A DNA stretch of 64,000 nt, from positions 87,951,093 to 88,015,092 of the forward strand of contig OZ024903.1 in NCBI GenBank assembly GCA_964017125.1, read 5' to 3'. This stretch comes from Flabesymbios commensalis (taxonomy: Eukaryota; Annelida; Polychaeta; Terebellida; Flabelligeridae). A model generated the notes under the pieces. The model ran no database searches and was not told the DNA's origin. It saw only the letters and a program-made list of their open reading frames with translations. Shown in pieces: positions 50,535 through 62,160 of the stretch. The stretch's first letter is position 1; each line of letters starts with the position of its first letter. A program made the position numbers and the translations under genes.

Positions 50535-51510
50535 CACCAACAACGGTGTTAAACAAGGCGGAGTGTTATCACCAGTATTATTTACATTGTACATAGATAC
50601 ATTGTTAAATAGTTTGCGTCAATTAAAGTTAGGATGTTATATTTTTATGGGCGCGTGCTTATGCAGATGATGCAGCACTACTGGCGCCGACTTTTATGGC
50701 ACTTAATAAACTAATCAATGTATGTGTATCATTTGCTCGAGAGTATTATGTTTTATTTGATCCTATAAAAAGTAAACTCATAGCTTTTAAATGTGCTACC
50801 ACTGAAGATATATATGTAACCTTTGATGATGAAAAAATACAAAGAACTTTCTAAAGATGTCCACCTAGGTCACGTTATTATCGGTGATTGTAATAACGAA
50901 ATAAGGATCAAAGTAACAACAGATGATTTTATTGGAAGAGCTTATACAGTAATGTCACAATTTAAGTTAGCACCTCACTCAATTAGTTATAAATTATTGA
51001 AATCGTTCTGTTCTTCTTTATATGGGTTTTTACTCTGGGATGTGTCAGGAAAGTCGATCAATAAGTTTTATATTTCTTGGAGAAAATGAGTGCGACAACT
51101 GTATAAATTACCTTATATAACGCACAATAATTTGTTGCATCTCATTTCTAAAGACCAGCCAATGGATGTTCAATTACACCCACGAATAATGAAATATGTA
51201 ATGTCTAACCTGAAAAGCATTAACTCACTTGTACGGTTATCCACAAAATTATGTATGCCTGTAAGCAAATCGAGTATCAATCACATTATGTCAATATATG
51301 GTTTAAATACATTTCAAGGAAGTAATTATGACTCATGGATTACTATAAAAATACAATAATTAATGTCTCTGAGTCGGAAGTAAAGGATGAAAGCAGAAAA
51401 GCTGCAGGTAATGTGATAGATTTATTGACAATGAGGGGAAACTCTGACAATTACGAATTCTCGCATGACGAATTAAATGAAATCTTAAACTATGTTCGTA
51501 CAGAATGATT
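50535..51510 (+). mobile_element. LINE fragment (RT palm to C-terminus) inside a tandem array
   Basis: NGVKQGGVLSPVLFTLYIDT is a reverse-transcriptase block. After a frame change come ACAYADDAALLAP, FDPIKSKLIAF, LGHVIIGD, LLKSFCSSLYGFLLWDVSG, ISWRK, QLYKLPYITHNNLLHLIS and MDVQLHPR. It ends with ELNEILNYVRTE and TGA near 51508. Breaks: a frame change near 50650, one near 50830 and a TGA at 51087-51089. Endonuclease and ORF1 are missing. The motif order fits a jockey/CR1-group element distinct from the other LINEs here. Confidence 0.9.
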
Positions 51511-51614
51511 TTTATATAGACACCTGGCACCAGATTAATTTGACTTTTTTTTTCATTTTTTGTTAACAGTTGTATAATGTAATAAAATTATGGTCTTTGA
51601 ATGAATAAAGATTT

Positions 51615-52075
51615 ATTTAATGCCTATTCGTTTTATCCCCATTGCCCATTAACGCATCGCCCTTTAAATTAAATAATGTATTTTATTCGTACTCGTAGTA
51701 CAGAAACAACCACACATACTATACATTATTATCATGGGACACATTATTATCAGCTCTGTCCCGGCATTATCTAGGCAGTATTGGTGGACCAGGCATGATT
51801 TGATACGGTATATGTCCAGTCAAGTGGCAGTGGCGGGATTCGAACTCACAACTTCCTACTACATTATCAGAGGCGTGAGCTCTAACCACTGCACCACCAC
51901 GACCGGACATTGACATTTAATGCCTCTCCGTCGCACTACATGCCATATGGCGCATCTTCGTTCCTCTTTAACACCTCCCCATTGACCATTAACACCTTAC
52001 CGTCACCTTCTATCGCCTCCCAATTGATGCCTATCTGTCGCACTTCAATGTTCATTTAATGCATCTTTGAAGTAC
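51615..52075. repeat. degenerate CCTTTAACGCC repeat, right block
   Basis: TTTAATGCC, CATTAACGCATCGCC, CATTAACACCTTACCGTC and similar words continue the array seen left of the LINE. A tRNA SINE interrupts it at 51690-51908. Confidence 0.8.
51690..51908 (-). mobile_element. tRNA-derived SINE
   Basis: On the minus strand GTCCGGTCGTGGTGGTGCAG, then GTGGTTAGAGCTCACG (A-box) and GAGTTCGAATCCCGCC (B-box, 51838-51848 region) form a tRNA-like head. The body reads on to about 51690. The head resembles that at 17793 but the body differs. Confidence 0.83.
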
Positions 52076-52099
52076 AAAAATATTAGTGAAAGCAGAGTT

Positions 52100-53070
52100 T
52101 TTCAAAAACGAGATAGTACTTTTGAAGCTAAGCGACCTGTAGACTTGAAAGAAGTGGTAACTCATGCATCTTGTTCCCATCGCCATATTTGAAACCAGTG
52201 AGAACATTCCCTCTGATGTGAAGTCAACTATTGTGTTGCCGCTTATGGGCGAACAACAGCAATCAAACTAAGATCATTGACAAATCAAAGCGATTGATTT
52301 ACCAACAAAAGCACGCCACTTTGGATACTGAGCACATATATTTGCGTACTCTATAATTTCATATGGGCGTGATTTCCATATGATTGTGGTGCTTGGCTAT
52401 CAGTATTTGCCCATGTCTATCAAGGATAGCACTCATTCTAAGAGAACCAAAACGTCAAAGACTAGTAAAGGTAACTGACAGTCGTGTCAGTACCCCTTCT
52501 CGTGTCAGTACCCCTCCCCGAGACAGACAAAGACTATATTACGTGCTTACTGAACATAAAAACAAATCTTGCCTTCAAAACTTTGTTGGTAAATGCATTA
52601 TTTTCCACGCTCCTAATAATGTAGCAGCTAATGTATTCAGGAATGTGGTATATGTAAGATCATTGATTTTGTCGTTAGACTACAAAATCAATGGTAAGAT
52701 GCAACAAGCAGGATATATATCTCACAAGCCTCGATGCCACCCATGAAGAGGCCGACCCCCGTGTCATTCTGCACTGTAATATGAGTATATCCTCTACTAT
52801 TGGTATTGCCTCAAACGTAGGCCTACTGACATTATTGTGTTCCTTCAGTTGTTCCAAATCAGATCAACTGCCCATGACATCACATGCATTTGGTCTTCAT
52901 TCTGATCTATATCAATATTTATCTTAGCCGTGTGTGGGAATGGGCTATTAAATTACACCCCAATCTTCCTTCTGCTACTGCATCTAAGAGTAGCTGGTAC
53001 GAAAATGATGGAAAGCTGTCACCAATCACCATAACAAAGAAGAAGCTCTTCCACAAGCCATCAAAGTAAT
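52100..53070 (+). pseudogene. fossil of a repeat-associated HEEADTR-type protein
   Basis: Fragments such as DATHEEADPRVILHCNMS, IGIASNVGLLTLLCSFS and LHPNLPSATASKSSWYENDG resemble a protein family recurring as repetitive copies in invertebrate genomes (HEEADTR...LH, then a W-rich ENG block). Earlier pieces (LTEHKNKSCLQNFVGKCI) may belong to it. The copy is clearly broken in several places and has no working frame. I do not know its element class or function. Confidence 0.5.
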
Positions 53071-53880
53071 CCTTTATTATGGCTGTTTATTGAGCTCTCA
53101 AACATTGAGGTGGAGGTGTTTCCGAGAAGGATTGGGGTGCACTCGGTTCTGTCATTAAAAACTAGCAGTTGTGGCGTGTAATGACAATACACAGAGTGAT
53201 AGATGTAGATAATCATTTTTTCAGTGTAGGCCTATATATTGATTAGGAGTAAACTCGTGTTTAGCATTCGACAACTGACAGAATTACATCCTAAAATGAA
53301 TAGAGTTATAAAAAACACTTCATATACGTTTATCAGGGCGTTAGGGATTTAATTATATCCTATGACACTCAAAATGAGGATATTTTGTACTTGTAAATAT
53401 ATCTTTGTGTTTATTATTATGTGTTTTCGAGAGAGACTGACGTGCACTCTGTGATCATAGATTATCAGTTGGTTTTGTCGTAGTATCAAGTAATAAGATT
53501 ATATAATACATAAAGTAGAGTGCTGCTTCAAAAACATGCATAACTATGTTTGTTGTTGTATTATATTACCATAATTATATTATATTACATTCTAAAATGA
53601 AATCTATTTGAAGCACAACGTGCGCATGCGTTTTGTTGAAAGTGTTAGAGATTTACGCCATTGTACCATTTATTACAATCATTATGGAGGATATTTTCTA
53701 CTTATTTGTCGCCAAATAATATATATCATTGCTTAAAATTGCATCGTGAGTTATTTGTACATAATTGTAAAAACATAAAGAGGTCAAGAAGTATCACTGA
53801 GTCATGCATGCAGTCGTCGAGCACAAATATTTATAGCAATTTTCCAGATTTTTAGGGCTTCTTTTGAATCGAAATTTTGG
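53071..53880. other. no gene recognised
   Basis: AT-rich DNA; no motif or repeat delimited. Confidence 0.4.
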
Positions 53881-55315
53881 AGCATTATAATAATTTCTCA
53901 GCTTGGCACCGTTCGGCATTCGATCAGTAAGTATTTATTTATTCTAGTGACATGCATATACAAACACAACATAAACATAAATATCATGGTCATTAACAAT
54001 ATAATATGCCGGGCCAATTTGGCCTACAATGTCATTTTATACACGGATATAGCAAATAAACACGTATACAGTGTGCCGAGGCGGCAAACATTACAGATAT
54101 AAACAGATCTTTCTCTTTGACCACGCCTTACACAAAAAATTCAGTGTTTCTCTCCAACATTTGGTGATCAATAAAGTAAATTTTTGTTCTAAATTAAAAT
54201 TTATGAAATCGGCGTTATTACGCATAATATTGTTTATATAGTCAACTCTCATATCGGAAAAGACATTACATTTTAACAAGAAATGATATTCGTCTTCGAC
54301 TTCGCAAGATGAGCAAACTTAACAGACACGCTCTTCCAGTTTCAGATAGCGTGTCTGTCCAGTTGTCTCATCTCTAACTCTCTGTCTACGGCCTGTTTCT
54401 ACTCTCAAAGGTAAAATTCCACAACACAATTGAGCAAAAATACTTCTATGAGGTTTAGGTAGTAAAGTGGAAACATTATTTTGTATAGCAAAATTCTCTT
54501 TAAGGGTGATATATTTCCTCAATTCAGGTTTATTTGAAAACATGCCCTAAAATCGCAAAATTTGTGCTAAGTTGAACTTAGCACCGCTCGGTATTATATT
54601 CAGCATACTCGAAAATAGTTTAAAATATATACAGCAAGCATATATATATATATATGTGCCGTATATTGGATCAGACTCCTTGTTGGCCCCTTCGTCAGTG
54701 TTCTTGTTGAGTGATTTTCGAGGCCAATTTTAAATTGTAAAATTCGAGCCTTTGCATAAATAGTTGAACTTAGCACCGCTCGGCATTTGATTCAGCTACT
54801 CGAAAAAGGTTAAAAACATTGTAAAATTAATTTTGGCACGCCTCATACGGTGGGTCACATATAAAGCAAGCATACATAGCCTTGCACTGGCTCATACCTT
54901 GCTGACACCTTTGCTTTTGAGAGATTTTCGAGTGATTTTCGAGGCCAATTTCGAATCGTAAAATTCGAGCTCTTGTATAAATAGTTGAGCTTGGCACCGC
55001 TCGGCATTCGATTCAGCATACTCGAAAAAAGTTAAAAACATTGTAAAATTAATTTTGGCACGCCTCATACGGTGGGTCACATATAAAGCAAGCATACATA
55101 GCCCACTGGCTCATACCTTGCTGACATCTTTGTTTTTAAGAGATTTTCCAGTGATTTTCGAGGCCAGTTTTGAATCGTAAAATTCGAGCCTTTGTATAAA
55201 TAGTTGAGCTTGGCACCGCTCGGCATTAGATTCAGCATACTCGAAAATGGTTAAAAACACCATAAATTCAATTTCGGCAAGCTTCGTACCGTGGGTCAGC
55301 ATATACTGGAATAGC
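53881..55315 (-). repeat. ~220-bp satellite, inverted array interrupted by a LINE piece
   Basis: The same satellite as 46850-48205 but on the opposite strand. CTTGGCACCGCTCGGCATTC, CAGCATACTCGAAAA and GTGGGTCACATATAAAGCAAG recur at about 54830-55080 and 55030-55310, with older units to the left. A fragment at 53881-53932 continues the array on the other side of the LINE piece. Confidence 0.88.
53933..54543 (-). mobile_element. LINE C-terminal fragment inside the satellite
   Basis: Minus strand: NKPELRKYITLKENFAIQNN, RSIFAQLCCGILPLRVETGR, then CSSCEVEDEYHFLLKCNVFS. The latter is the Cys-x2-Cys ... EDEYHFLLxC C-terminal domain of several invertebrate LINEs. A TAA at 54317-54319 splits the frame. 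The remaining frame ends at 54091 and an untranslated tail follows to about 53933. Confidence 0.82.
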
Positions 55316-57924
55316 ATAGTCTAATACTGTAATAGCGCTGATTGGCTAATATGTGAAAAGTGGCTCATCGGTCCCCAGCCTCCCCTACTCCGTAGGCCTA
55401 TATAATTATATGCATTTGTTGACGGATCATTACTACTAACATTAGAAAGCAGGACACAAACTATATTTTGTGACAAAGAGTATCAAGCATGAGGCCATGA
55501 CGTGATGTTGTTAGAAAGAGTATCTGCATGACACATGTCGACATGACAGGTTTACACTTACAGAGCCTCAGATGGTGGTACTGCCGGTATTATACATTAG
55601 GCCTACATATTGTGATAATAGTGGGCTAGTTAGACTATAATTATGGAGAACTGTTTGCGTAAATCCTTGAATTCACTTACTTGATACGGCTGATATCGAT
55701 GTAAACAATACTTTTCCATCTGTGCATCAGCCGACACACGTGCTCATTGATGACATTATGTGTATTGCGTACGACGTGCACAGTACAGAGATGTAAACAA
55801 AATTGCCACCCACAGTCACAGTGCTGTCGATGTACACAGTGTAGCCTCTGCCGTAGTGCATACATGTAGGCCCTAGTGTGTATCATACACCGTGCGGCCT
55901 ATAGATCAGCCTAAGATACTCACCCTCTGTATCACTTGTCCTGCGGATATTCTTTCTAATGTGCACACTTTGTCAGTCCTGAGCAGGTGTCCTGCGTGAT
56001 ACACTTTCTAGCATGGTGTCTGGCCATGTCTTACAGCAGCCTATGCGAGCTGCTGCAAGGAATATTTAAAATATAGCTATAACATGTTGTCCTGCTTTCT
56101 TAGTTTTTCCAAAGAATCGCCAATTAGGCCTATAAAAAAAGGATGATAGGCCATATTTTAATGCTAAATATGCTAATAATTATTAGGTCCTAGACGAAGC
56201 ACGTTGTTTTTCATATCATATTGCTATTTTTGTCCCGGGGGGGGGGGGGGTTCTGAGATCTTATTAATTCTCGTGACCTTGGCCTGCCACTTACGAGAGT
56301 ATAGAACCTCGTAATTTTCCTCGTATGTCTCCTTCTTTAACATGTATAGGGAGGATACGAGCACTCTGACCCACTCGTTGAATCTTAACGATCCTCATAT
56401 TCAAATGGTCTATTAATACGAGCTCGTATATTTTTAGCTTGATAAAACGGAGCCCAGCTTTGACACATGTTGTCTTTTTGAGCTTCCGGAATTGGGACAG
56501 GGTCCTTTTTTTGAGTTTCGACACACGCTTAGCATATATTTTCTGATTTTTCAGGCCATTATCAGCCGAATTCCATCTCTTTTTTTAACATAATAGCCTC
56601 AAAATGTTATAAACAAATGCTAAAAGAGCTTATAAAGACCATCAAACATGAAATATATTGGTAGTAGGCCTAATTAGGCTACACCATAAGCCGATAAATT
56701 AAATTTGGTGTTAATTTCCAAATTTGGACAGGGTGTCTTTTCAGCCGCGAAGCGAATTGGGACAGGGTCAGGTTTTGAACATGCCGGAGGCACACGCCTA
56801 CCCATTTCTAAGGCGAGTACCCCCCCCCCCCGGGTTTTTGTCATAGAAGTTTTTTACATGCCGGATGGCGTCCCCTTTTTTCGCCCAGCTGTGACGTCAT
56901 GTCGACTTTCAAAATAACGTTATTCATGACTGAATAAATACAATTAAAAAAATAAATTATTGACAAAGTTGTGATAGACCTACATTTTGTATAGCACCTG
57001 TCTAAATTTCGAAAAAAAACGACAAGAATGGCCGATGAAATCTATCACGCTTTTAAAAATATCTCTAACAGCCAAAATTATTTTATTTTCACCACATGCT
57101 CACCAGAGCACACTATAGCTATCATTATGCCCATGGGCAATTACATAACGCTTTTAGAGGGGGGATTAAGGGATGCGTTCGAAGCATAGGACAAGTAACA
57201 TTAAAAGCGTTACGAATGGGGAGGGGATCAAAAATAGTCCAAAAAAGCGTTACTAAACAGTTTGTATTGTAGGGCCTACTTTTTATTACACTTTATAGTT
57301 AATATTTAAGACGCTAGGCACACTATGTAGGCCTAATAGTCAATTATAATGTATAGGCTTAGTGACCATAGTAGGACCTAGTACCGGGTACGGTATCTAA
57401 TTATCTATTAAAATATACTAAGTAGCTACGGTAGGCCGACCTATATGTCAATAGTTGCAAATATGAACCCATGCAGTTTATAAAAATGACATGATAAGTG
57501 ACAAAAGTATTTATTACCATTAAAACTAGCTTAATTAAAAGCAAAAAATCAGACTATATTTTATATATTAGGAAAAAATAATAACGTTTTTGATCTAGGC
57601 CTATCATTAAAATGTAGGCTATGTCAGTCAAATGATACAGCTACAAGACTATTGTTTCAGATCGCACATATTCTCTTGATAGCCTATTGTGAACCTTTTA
57701 ATATTGTATTCAAAGTGATTGTTTTAAGATATTAAATTTATTCTCCAAATAACGAAAATTACAGTGTTTCTGATCATGAGTGCACTGGTAAGGTGGAGGG
57801 GATGAGCGAGTTATGTGGAGACTACCCATCAAACTACGCCTACCCATCAAACACAAGACATTAACTCAATGTTGTTTCAATGTCTGCAACGTCAGCCAAA
57901 CATTGAAACACATGAAGTAGAGAA
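55316..57924. other. no gene; scattered repeat ends
   Basis: GTGGCTCATCGGTCCCCAGC at 55355-55375 matches an end of the 37168-37776 element. A G14 run lies near 56237. CAATGTTGTTTCAATGTCTG and GTCAGCCAAACATTGAAAC at 57866-57908 are the GTTGG family again. TAGGCCTA words are frequent at 57260-57620. Confidence 0.5.
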
Positions 57925-58061
57925 GTAGACAGAGAATGAGTGATTGAGGTGAAGAATTTAAGTGGGGTTGAGATGATGAGAGTGTAAGGCGGAAAATATG
58001 AGAGAGTAGCCTAAGGTGGAGATTAGTGACTTGACTGGAGATGTGATAAATGAGAGAGTGA
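57925..58061. repeat. degenerate GA-rich repeat (GAGTGAGGTGGAGA), left block
   Basis: GAGTGATTGAGGTGAAG, GGTTGAGATGATGAGAG and similar words recur. The same pattern resumes immediately after the LINE at 61934, so the LINE has split the array. Confidence 0.75.
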
Positions 58062-58095
58062 GCTCAAGAAAATCTCTTCTCAGCAATTACAAGGT

Positions 58096-59091
58096 GTGAC
58101 GGTAGTGTGCAAGCACGGGCCGGGGGGTTACATTGCTACAATCAGAGATGCATTGAACGCACAGAGACGGGAATTCAAGCGGGTGGTGATTCATGTTGGT
58201 ACCAATGATGCGGACCTCAGCATTGAATCACAAGAAGTGTTGGATGATTTCCAGCTTCTTATTGAAGATGCAATGTCAGTCACTGATGAAGTTGTTGTTT
58301 CGTCTTTGTTTCCGAGACTAGATGATTCTAGAGCCAACAGAATGGTAGACACAGTTAATGCCCGGATCCAAGGACTGGTAGAAGGTCTTGGTTGTGTCTT
58401 TGTTAGTCATGTGAGGAGTTTCTATGATGAGGACGGGGTAATCAAAAGTGGTTTGCTTGATGATGATGACCTCCACTTGAACTCATCGGGCGTTACACAA
58501 CTTCTTCAAAATCTCAGCCTGCAGATGCGGGATGGTGTTAGAAACGTGTCTAGAAACATCACACGTGAAGGACGTGATTGTCAGCGCAATTCGTCTAACG
58601 CAATGAATCCAATCTCAAACCATCACAGACACACTCAGTCTAATCGTTATCCTTCTCGTCCAATTAGTCGTAGTAACATTGACTATACGCAGAGAGGTCC
58701 TAAGCCACAGCGTCAGCCTCGTAACAAACAGCATCAGCACCAGCATTACCGACAGCACTCTTCCTTGAACGAAGAGAGATATCGTGAAAATATAAATCAT
58801 CCTAAAAGAAACGAGACAATGAGATGGCCACGTCGTGAACCTGAACATCGTCCTATAAATAATTATCGTCATTCTGGTCCCCGTTATTCAACAAACGAGA
58901 GTAGTTTGAGATATAACAGTGTATCTACAAGATGGAACCGACCTGTTGGAAGACGCAGTCAACCGTATCACAAGACATTACCTCATTACGGCGAAGACAC
59001 TCATGACACTAACCAGTGCCGCTACGAGACACGTGTTACATGCTATAGGTGTCGCGGACTAGGTCACAAGGCTAACCGATGCTATAGGTAG
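58096..59091 (+). CDS. LINE ORF1: SGNH/GDSL esterase-like domain and CCHC zinc knuckle
   Basis: 331 codons from a GTG, with the frame open back to about 58054 (stop at 58051-58053), so the true start is lost. FKRVVIHVGTND (codons ~24-35) is GDSL esterase block III. DDDLHLNSSGV (~120-130) carries the block V Asp-x-x-His pair. The Gly-Asp-Ser block is not present, consistent with 5' truncation. A long Arg/Asn/Ser/His-rich basic region follows (~150-310), likely RNA-binding. It ends in CYRCRGLGHKANRC, a perfect C-x2-C-x4-H-x4-C knuckle. Esterase-bearing ORF1 proteins are known from CR1-group LINEs; they bind element RNA, and the role of the esterase is unclear. No internal stop was found. Confidence 0.9.
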   Translation: MTVVCKHGPGGYIATIRDALNAQRREFKRVVIHVGTNDADLSIESQEVLDDFQLLIEDAMSVTDEVVVSSLFPRLDDSRANRMVDTVNARIQGLVEGLGCVFVSHVRSFYDEDGVIKSGLLDDDDLHLNSSGVTQLLQNLSLQMRDGVRNVSRNITREGRDCQRNSSNAMNPISNHHRHTQSNRYPSRPISRSNIDYTQRGPKPQRQPRNKQHQHQHYRQHSSLNEERYRENINHPKRNETMRWPRREPEHRPINNYRHSGPRYSTNESSLRYNSVSTRWNRPVGRRSQPYHKTLPHYGEDTHDTNQCRYETRVTCYRCRGLGHKANRCYR

Positions 59092-59140
59092 TGTCAAACT
59101 CACTTCACGGCTGAACAAACCCTGCAAGCCTAACACCAAC

Positions 59141-61913
59141 ATGAATTATACTGTTGAATCCGAAAAGAAAAGTCCTAATATTAACAATTCAGAGGTTAAA
59201 TTCATTTATATGAACGCGAGAAGTTTAAAATCTAGCAACAGGAAAAATCATAAAATTAATCAGTTAAACAATATTGTTAGCCTTAGTGGATGCGAAGTGT
59301 GTGCAATTACAGAAACTTGGCTAAATGATGATATATCAGACTGTGAATTGCTTCCCGACGAGTTCACCATTTATCGTAAGGACAGAAGCTAGACCAACCC
59401 TGGTGGTGGTGGTGTACTACTTGCTATTAAAAGAAACATAAAGTCAGGCAGAAAATCTGAACTTGAGCCAGATGAAGAAGTAATTGTCTGTGAAGTCGAA
59501 GGTGTAAAACATAAAAAAGTAGCCATACTTTCATTATACAGACCACCCTCATCCGATCTAGCATGTTTTTCTCGCACCATAGAGAATATGCTAGTCAAAG
59601 CATCAAATCAATATGAAAGAATCTGCATGTTGGGTGATTTTAATATACCATCTGTCAACTGGAAAAGTGAACTCTACTCCAGTAACATTACATCACAGTC
59701 CATGTTTTGTGATGTTATAAATCAATTCTCATTTCAACAGCTTAATACTGTAGCATCTAATGTCAAGGGAAACATGCTAGATCTGGTATTCACGAACGCA
59801 CCTGAAATGTTTGAATGTTCTGTTGAGCTATCAAGTGACCACATTGTTCTTAATTTCATTGTTTTATTACCAAATCATTCATCAGAAAAGGGTAATTCCA
59901 GAGAAGTATTTAATTACAAAGCCGCAGATTGGGCTGGTCTAAGACAAGCTTTGGACGAGACTGATCTGTGTGAGCTTATTCGGCATGATAGTGATATTGA
60001 TCATGCATGGGAGGTCTGGTTATCTCGGGTTGCAGGCATGGTCAACGATAAAGTACCAAAGGTTACAATCAAGGGTCAATCTGGTCCTCCCCGGATTGAC
60101 AGCGAAGTCAGACACCTGCACAAAGTTAAACATACATTCTTTGAACATTTGTTCAAATTCCAGAACAAACTTAAAAACAACATTAACGCTAAACATAAAG
60201 CCCCTATGGCCGGTATAGGTCAAGCAGTAAACCATAATCCCAAGCGATTTTGGAGTTACTTTAAATCTAAGACAAAGCAAAAAAATATTCCCCAAACCGT
60301 TAAACTTAATTCTGTCACATCTTCTGATAATAATGAAAAATGTAATATGTTCAATGCTCATTTTCATTCTCCATTTAGTCCCTGTCTGAAAACAGATGAC
60401 GAACTACCGCATATTAATGGTAAATATGACAATGATCTTTCGGCTGTAAATTTTTCCACACAGGAAGTGTATACGCTGTTGAACAAATTAGATGTTCACA
60501 AAGCATATGGCACAGACAATTTATCACCACATATTTTAAAACAGTGTGCCTCACAATTATCTCCCTCGTTAGCCATTTTGTTTGCCCTGAGTATGAAAAC
60601 TGGCAAGGTTCCCAGTAAATGGAAGGCCTCAAACGTTGTTTCAATTTTAAAAAAGGAGACAAGGGTAATATTGAAAACTACCGTCCAGTTTCTCTACTAA
60701 GCTTTGTGTCTAAAATTATGGAAAAGTGCATTTTCAACCATATGTATCCCATTGTCGAACCATCTCTTTCCAAAGCGCAACATGGATTTATGAGAAACAA
60801 ATCATGTACTACTCAATTACTTGATATGTATCATACAATAGGCAGCGTGTTAGATGCATCTGGCCAGACTGACATAATATATCTGGACTTCAGCAAAGTG
60901 TTTGATTCTGTTAACCACAAACTTCTTCTCCACAAACTTCAATCTTTTGGTATAAATGGAAATCTCTTATCTTGGTTCAAATCATATCTGACTAACAGAA
61001 TCCAGCGCGTTGTTTTAGAAGGTCATGCATCTGATTGGTTACCAGTCCTCTCTGGGGTACCCCAGGGATCAATTCTGGGGCCACTCCTTTTCATTTTATT
61101 TATAAACGACATGCCTTTATCTTGTTTCTCCTCTAAAACAGGTCTATTTGCAGACGATGCAAAAATATATATGGAAATTAAAAACAATCTGGATCTAACA
61201 GTTTAGAGCATGTTACATCGTTCAAAGACTTGGGTGTACTTGTCTCCTCTGACTTAAGTTGGAAGGGACATATCGATAATGTTGTAAGTAAGTGCAATCG
61301 TGTTAATGGTATGATCAAGCGAGTTGTTGGATATCATGCTCCCAATAATGTCGCATTTAACTTATACAAATCATTAACAAGGAGCATAGTTGAATATAGC
61401 GCCCCGGTTTGGTCTCCTCAAAATGCCAATGAGTTAACTAAGCTTGAAAGTGTGCAACGAGCAATGACACGTTTTGTGACCAAATTTGATGGCCGCAGTT
61501 ACCAGGACAGGTGCATTGATCTGAATTTATTACCTCTGTGTTTCAGACGCGAAATTTCAGATCTTGTTTTTTTCTATAAGTGTTTACATGATAAAATTCC
61601 AATTGGAAATTATACTCAATTTATTGACCATACATCGCGTAGATCTGGTAACTGCGGCTTGCTTTTAAAACCTTCACTGATAAAAACTGAGACATTTAAA
61701 AAATCGTTTTTTTATAGAATTGTAAGTGAATGGAATTCTCTTCCAATACAGATCTGGGACTCAACTTCTGCTACCTCGTTCAAACACCAGCTAATGCTTC
61801 ACTATAAATTAAAATTACAACAGTCATTTAATGTTACCAATTTGTGTTCTTGGACGTCTACTTGCATATGTCAGCCGTGTGTGTGCAATAGAATGAAAAA
61901 TATGTTACTGTGA
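59141..61913 (+). pseudogene. LINE ORF2: APE endonuclease and reverse transcriptase, broken
   Basis: Starts 50 bp after ORF1. Endonuclease: MNARSLKS, CAITETWLND (catalytic Glu), ILSLYRPPSSD, CMLGDFNIPSVNW and SSDHIVLNF (catalytic Asp-His). Reverse transcriptase: NIENYRPVSLLSFVSKIMEK, AQHGFMRNKSCTTQLLD, YLDFSKVFDSVNH, SGVPQGSILGPLLFILFIND and FADDAKIY, so both catalytic blocks are present. C-terminus: FKDLGVLVSSDLSWKGHI to CSWTSTCICQPCVCNRM. Defects: TAG at 59390-59392; loss of one A in the A6 run at 60649-60654; and a deletion of roughly 60-70 codons, with a frame change, near 61195-61205. Few defects suggest a fairly young copy. Confidence 0.93.
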
Positions 61914-61933
61914 CATCTTATTGCAATTTTTAA

Positions 61934-62160
61934 AGTGAGTGAGTGAGTGAGTGAGGTGGAGAGAGGATGAGTAGTCGAGTGAGATGGAGAGATACAGATA
62001 ATAATTGAGTGAGGTGGCGAGCGGATCTGTGAGATTGAGAAGATGAGCGAGTGAGGTGGAGAAGATCGATGAGTGATGTGGACAGTGTGCGACAGAGTGA
62101 GTGAATTGAAGAGGATGGACAAATGAGTTTGAGAAGATGAGAGGGTGGTGTGGGGTCAGT
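61934..62160. repeat. degenerate GA-rich repeat (GAGTGAGGTGGAGA), right block
   Basis: Begins with TGAGTGAGTGAGTGAG, then GAGTGAGGTGGAGAAGAT-like words about every 20-30 bp. Matches the pattern left of the LINE. Confidence 0.8.

Larger units (their letters stand above)
58062..61934 (+). mobile_element. CR1-like LINE, two ORFs, 5'-truncated
   Basis: A 3.9-kb non-LTR retrotransposon with ORF1 (esterase plus zinc knuckle) and ORF2 (endonuclease plus reverse transcriptase). ORF1 homology begins about codon 10 of the visible frame, and the conserved GDS block that should precede it is absent, so the 5' end is truncated. It lies between two blocks of one GA-rich repeat. A (TGAG)n stretch at the 3' end may be the LINE tail or the array. 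ORF2 has one stop, one frameshift and one deletion, so this copy cannot move by itself. Confidence 0.93.
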
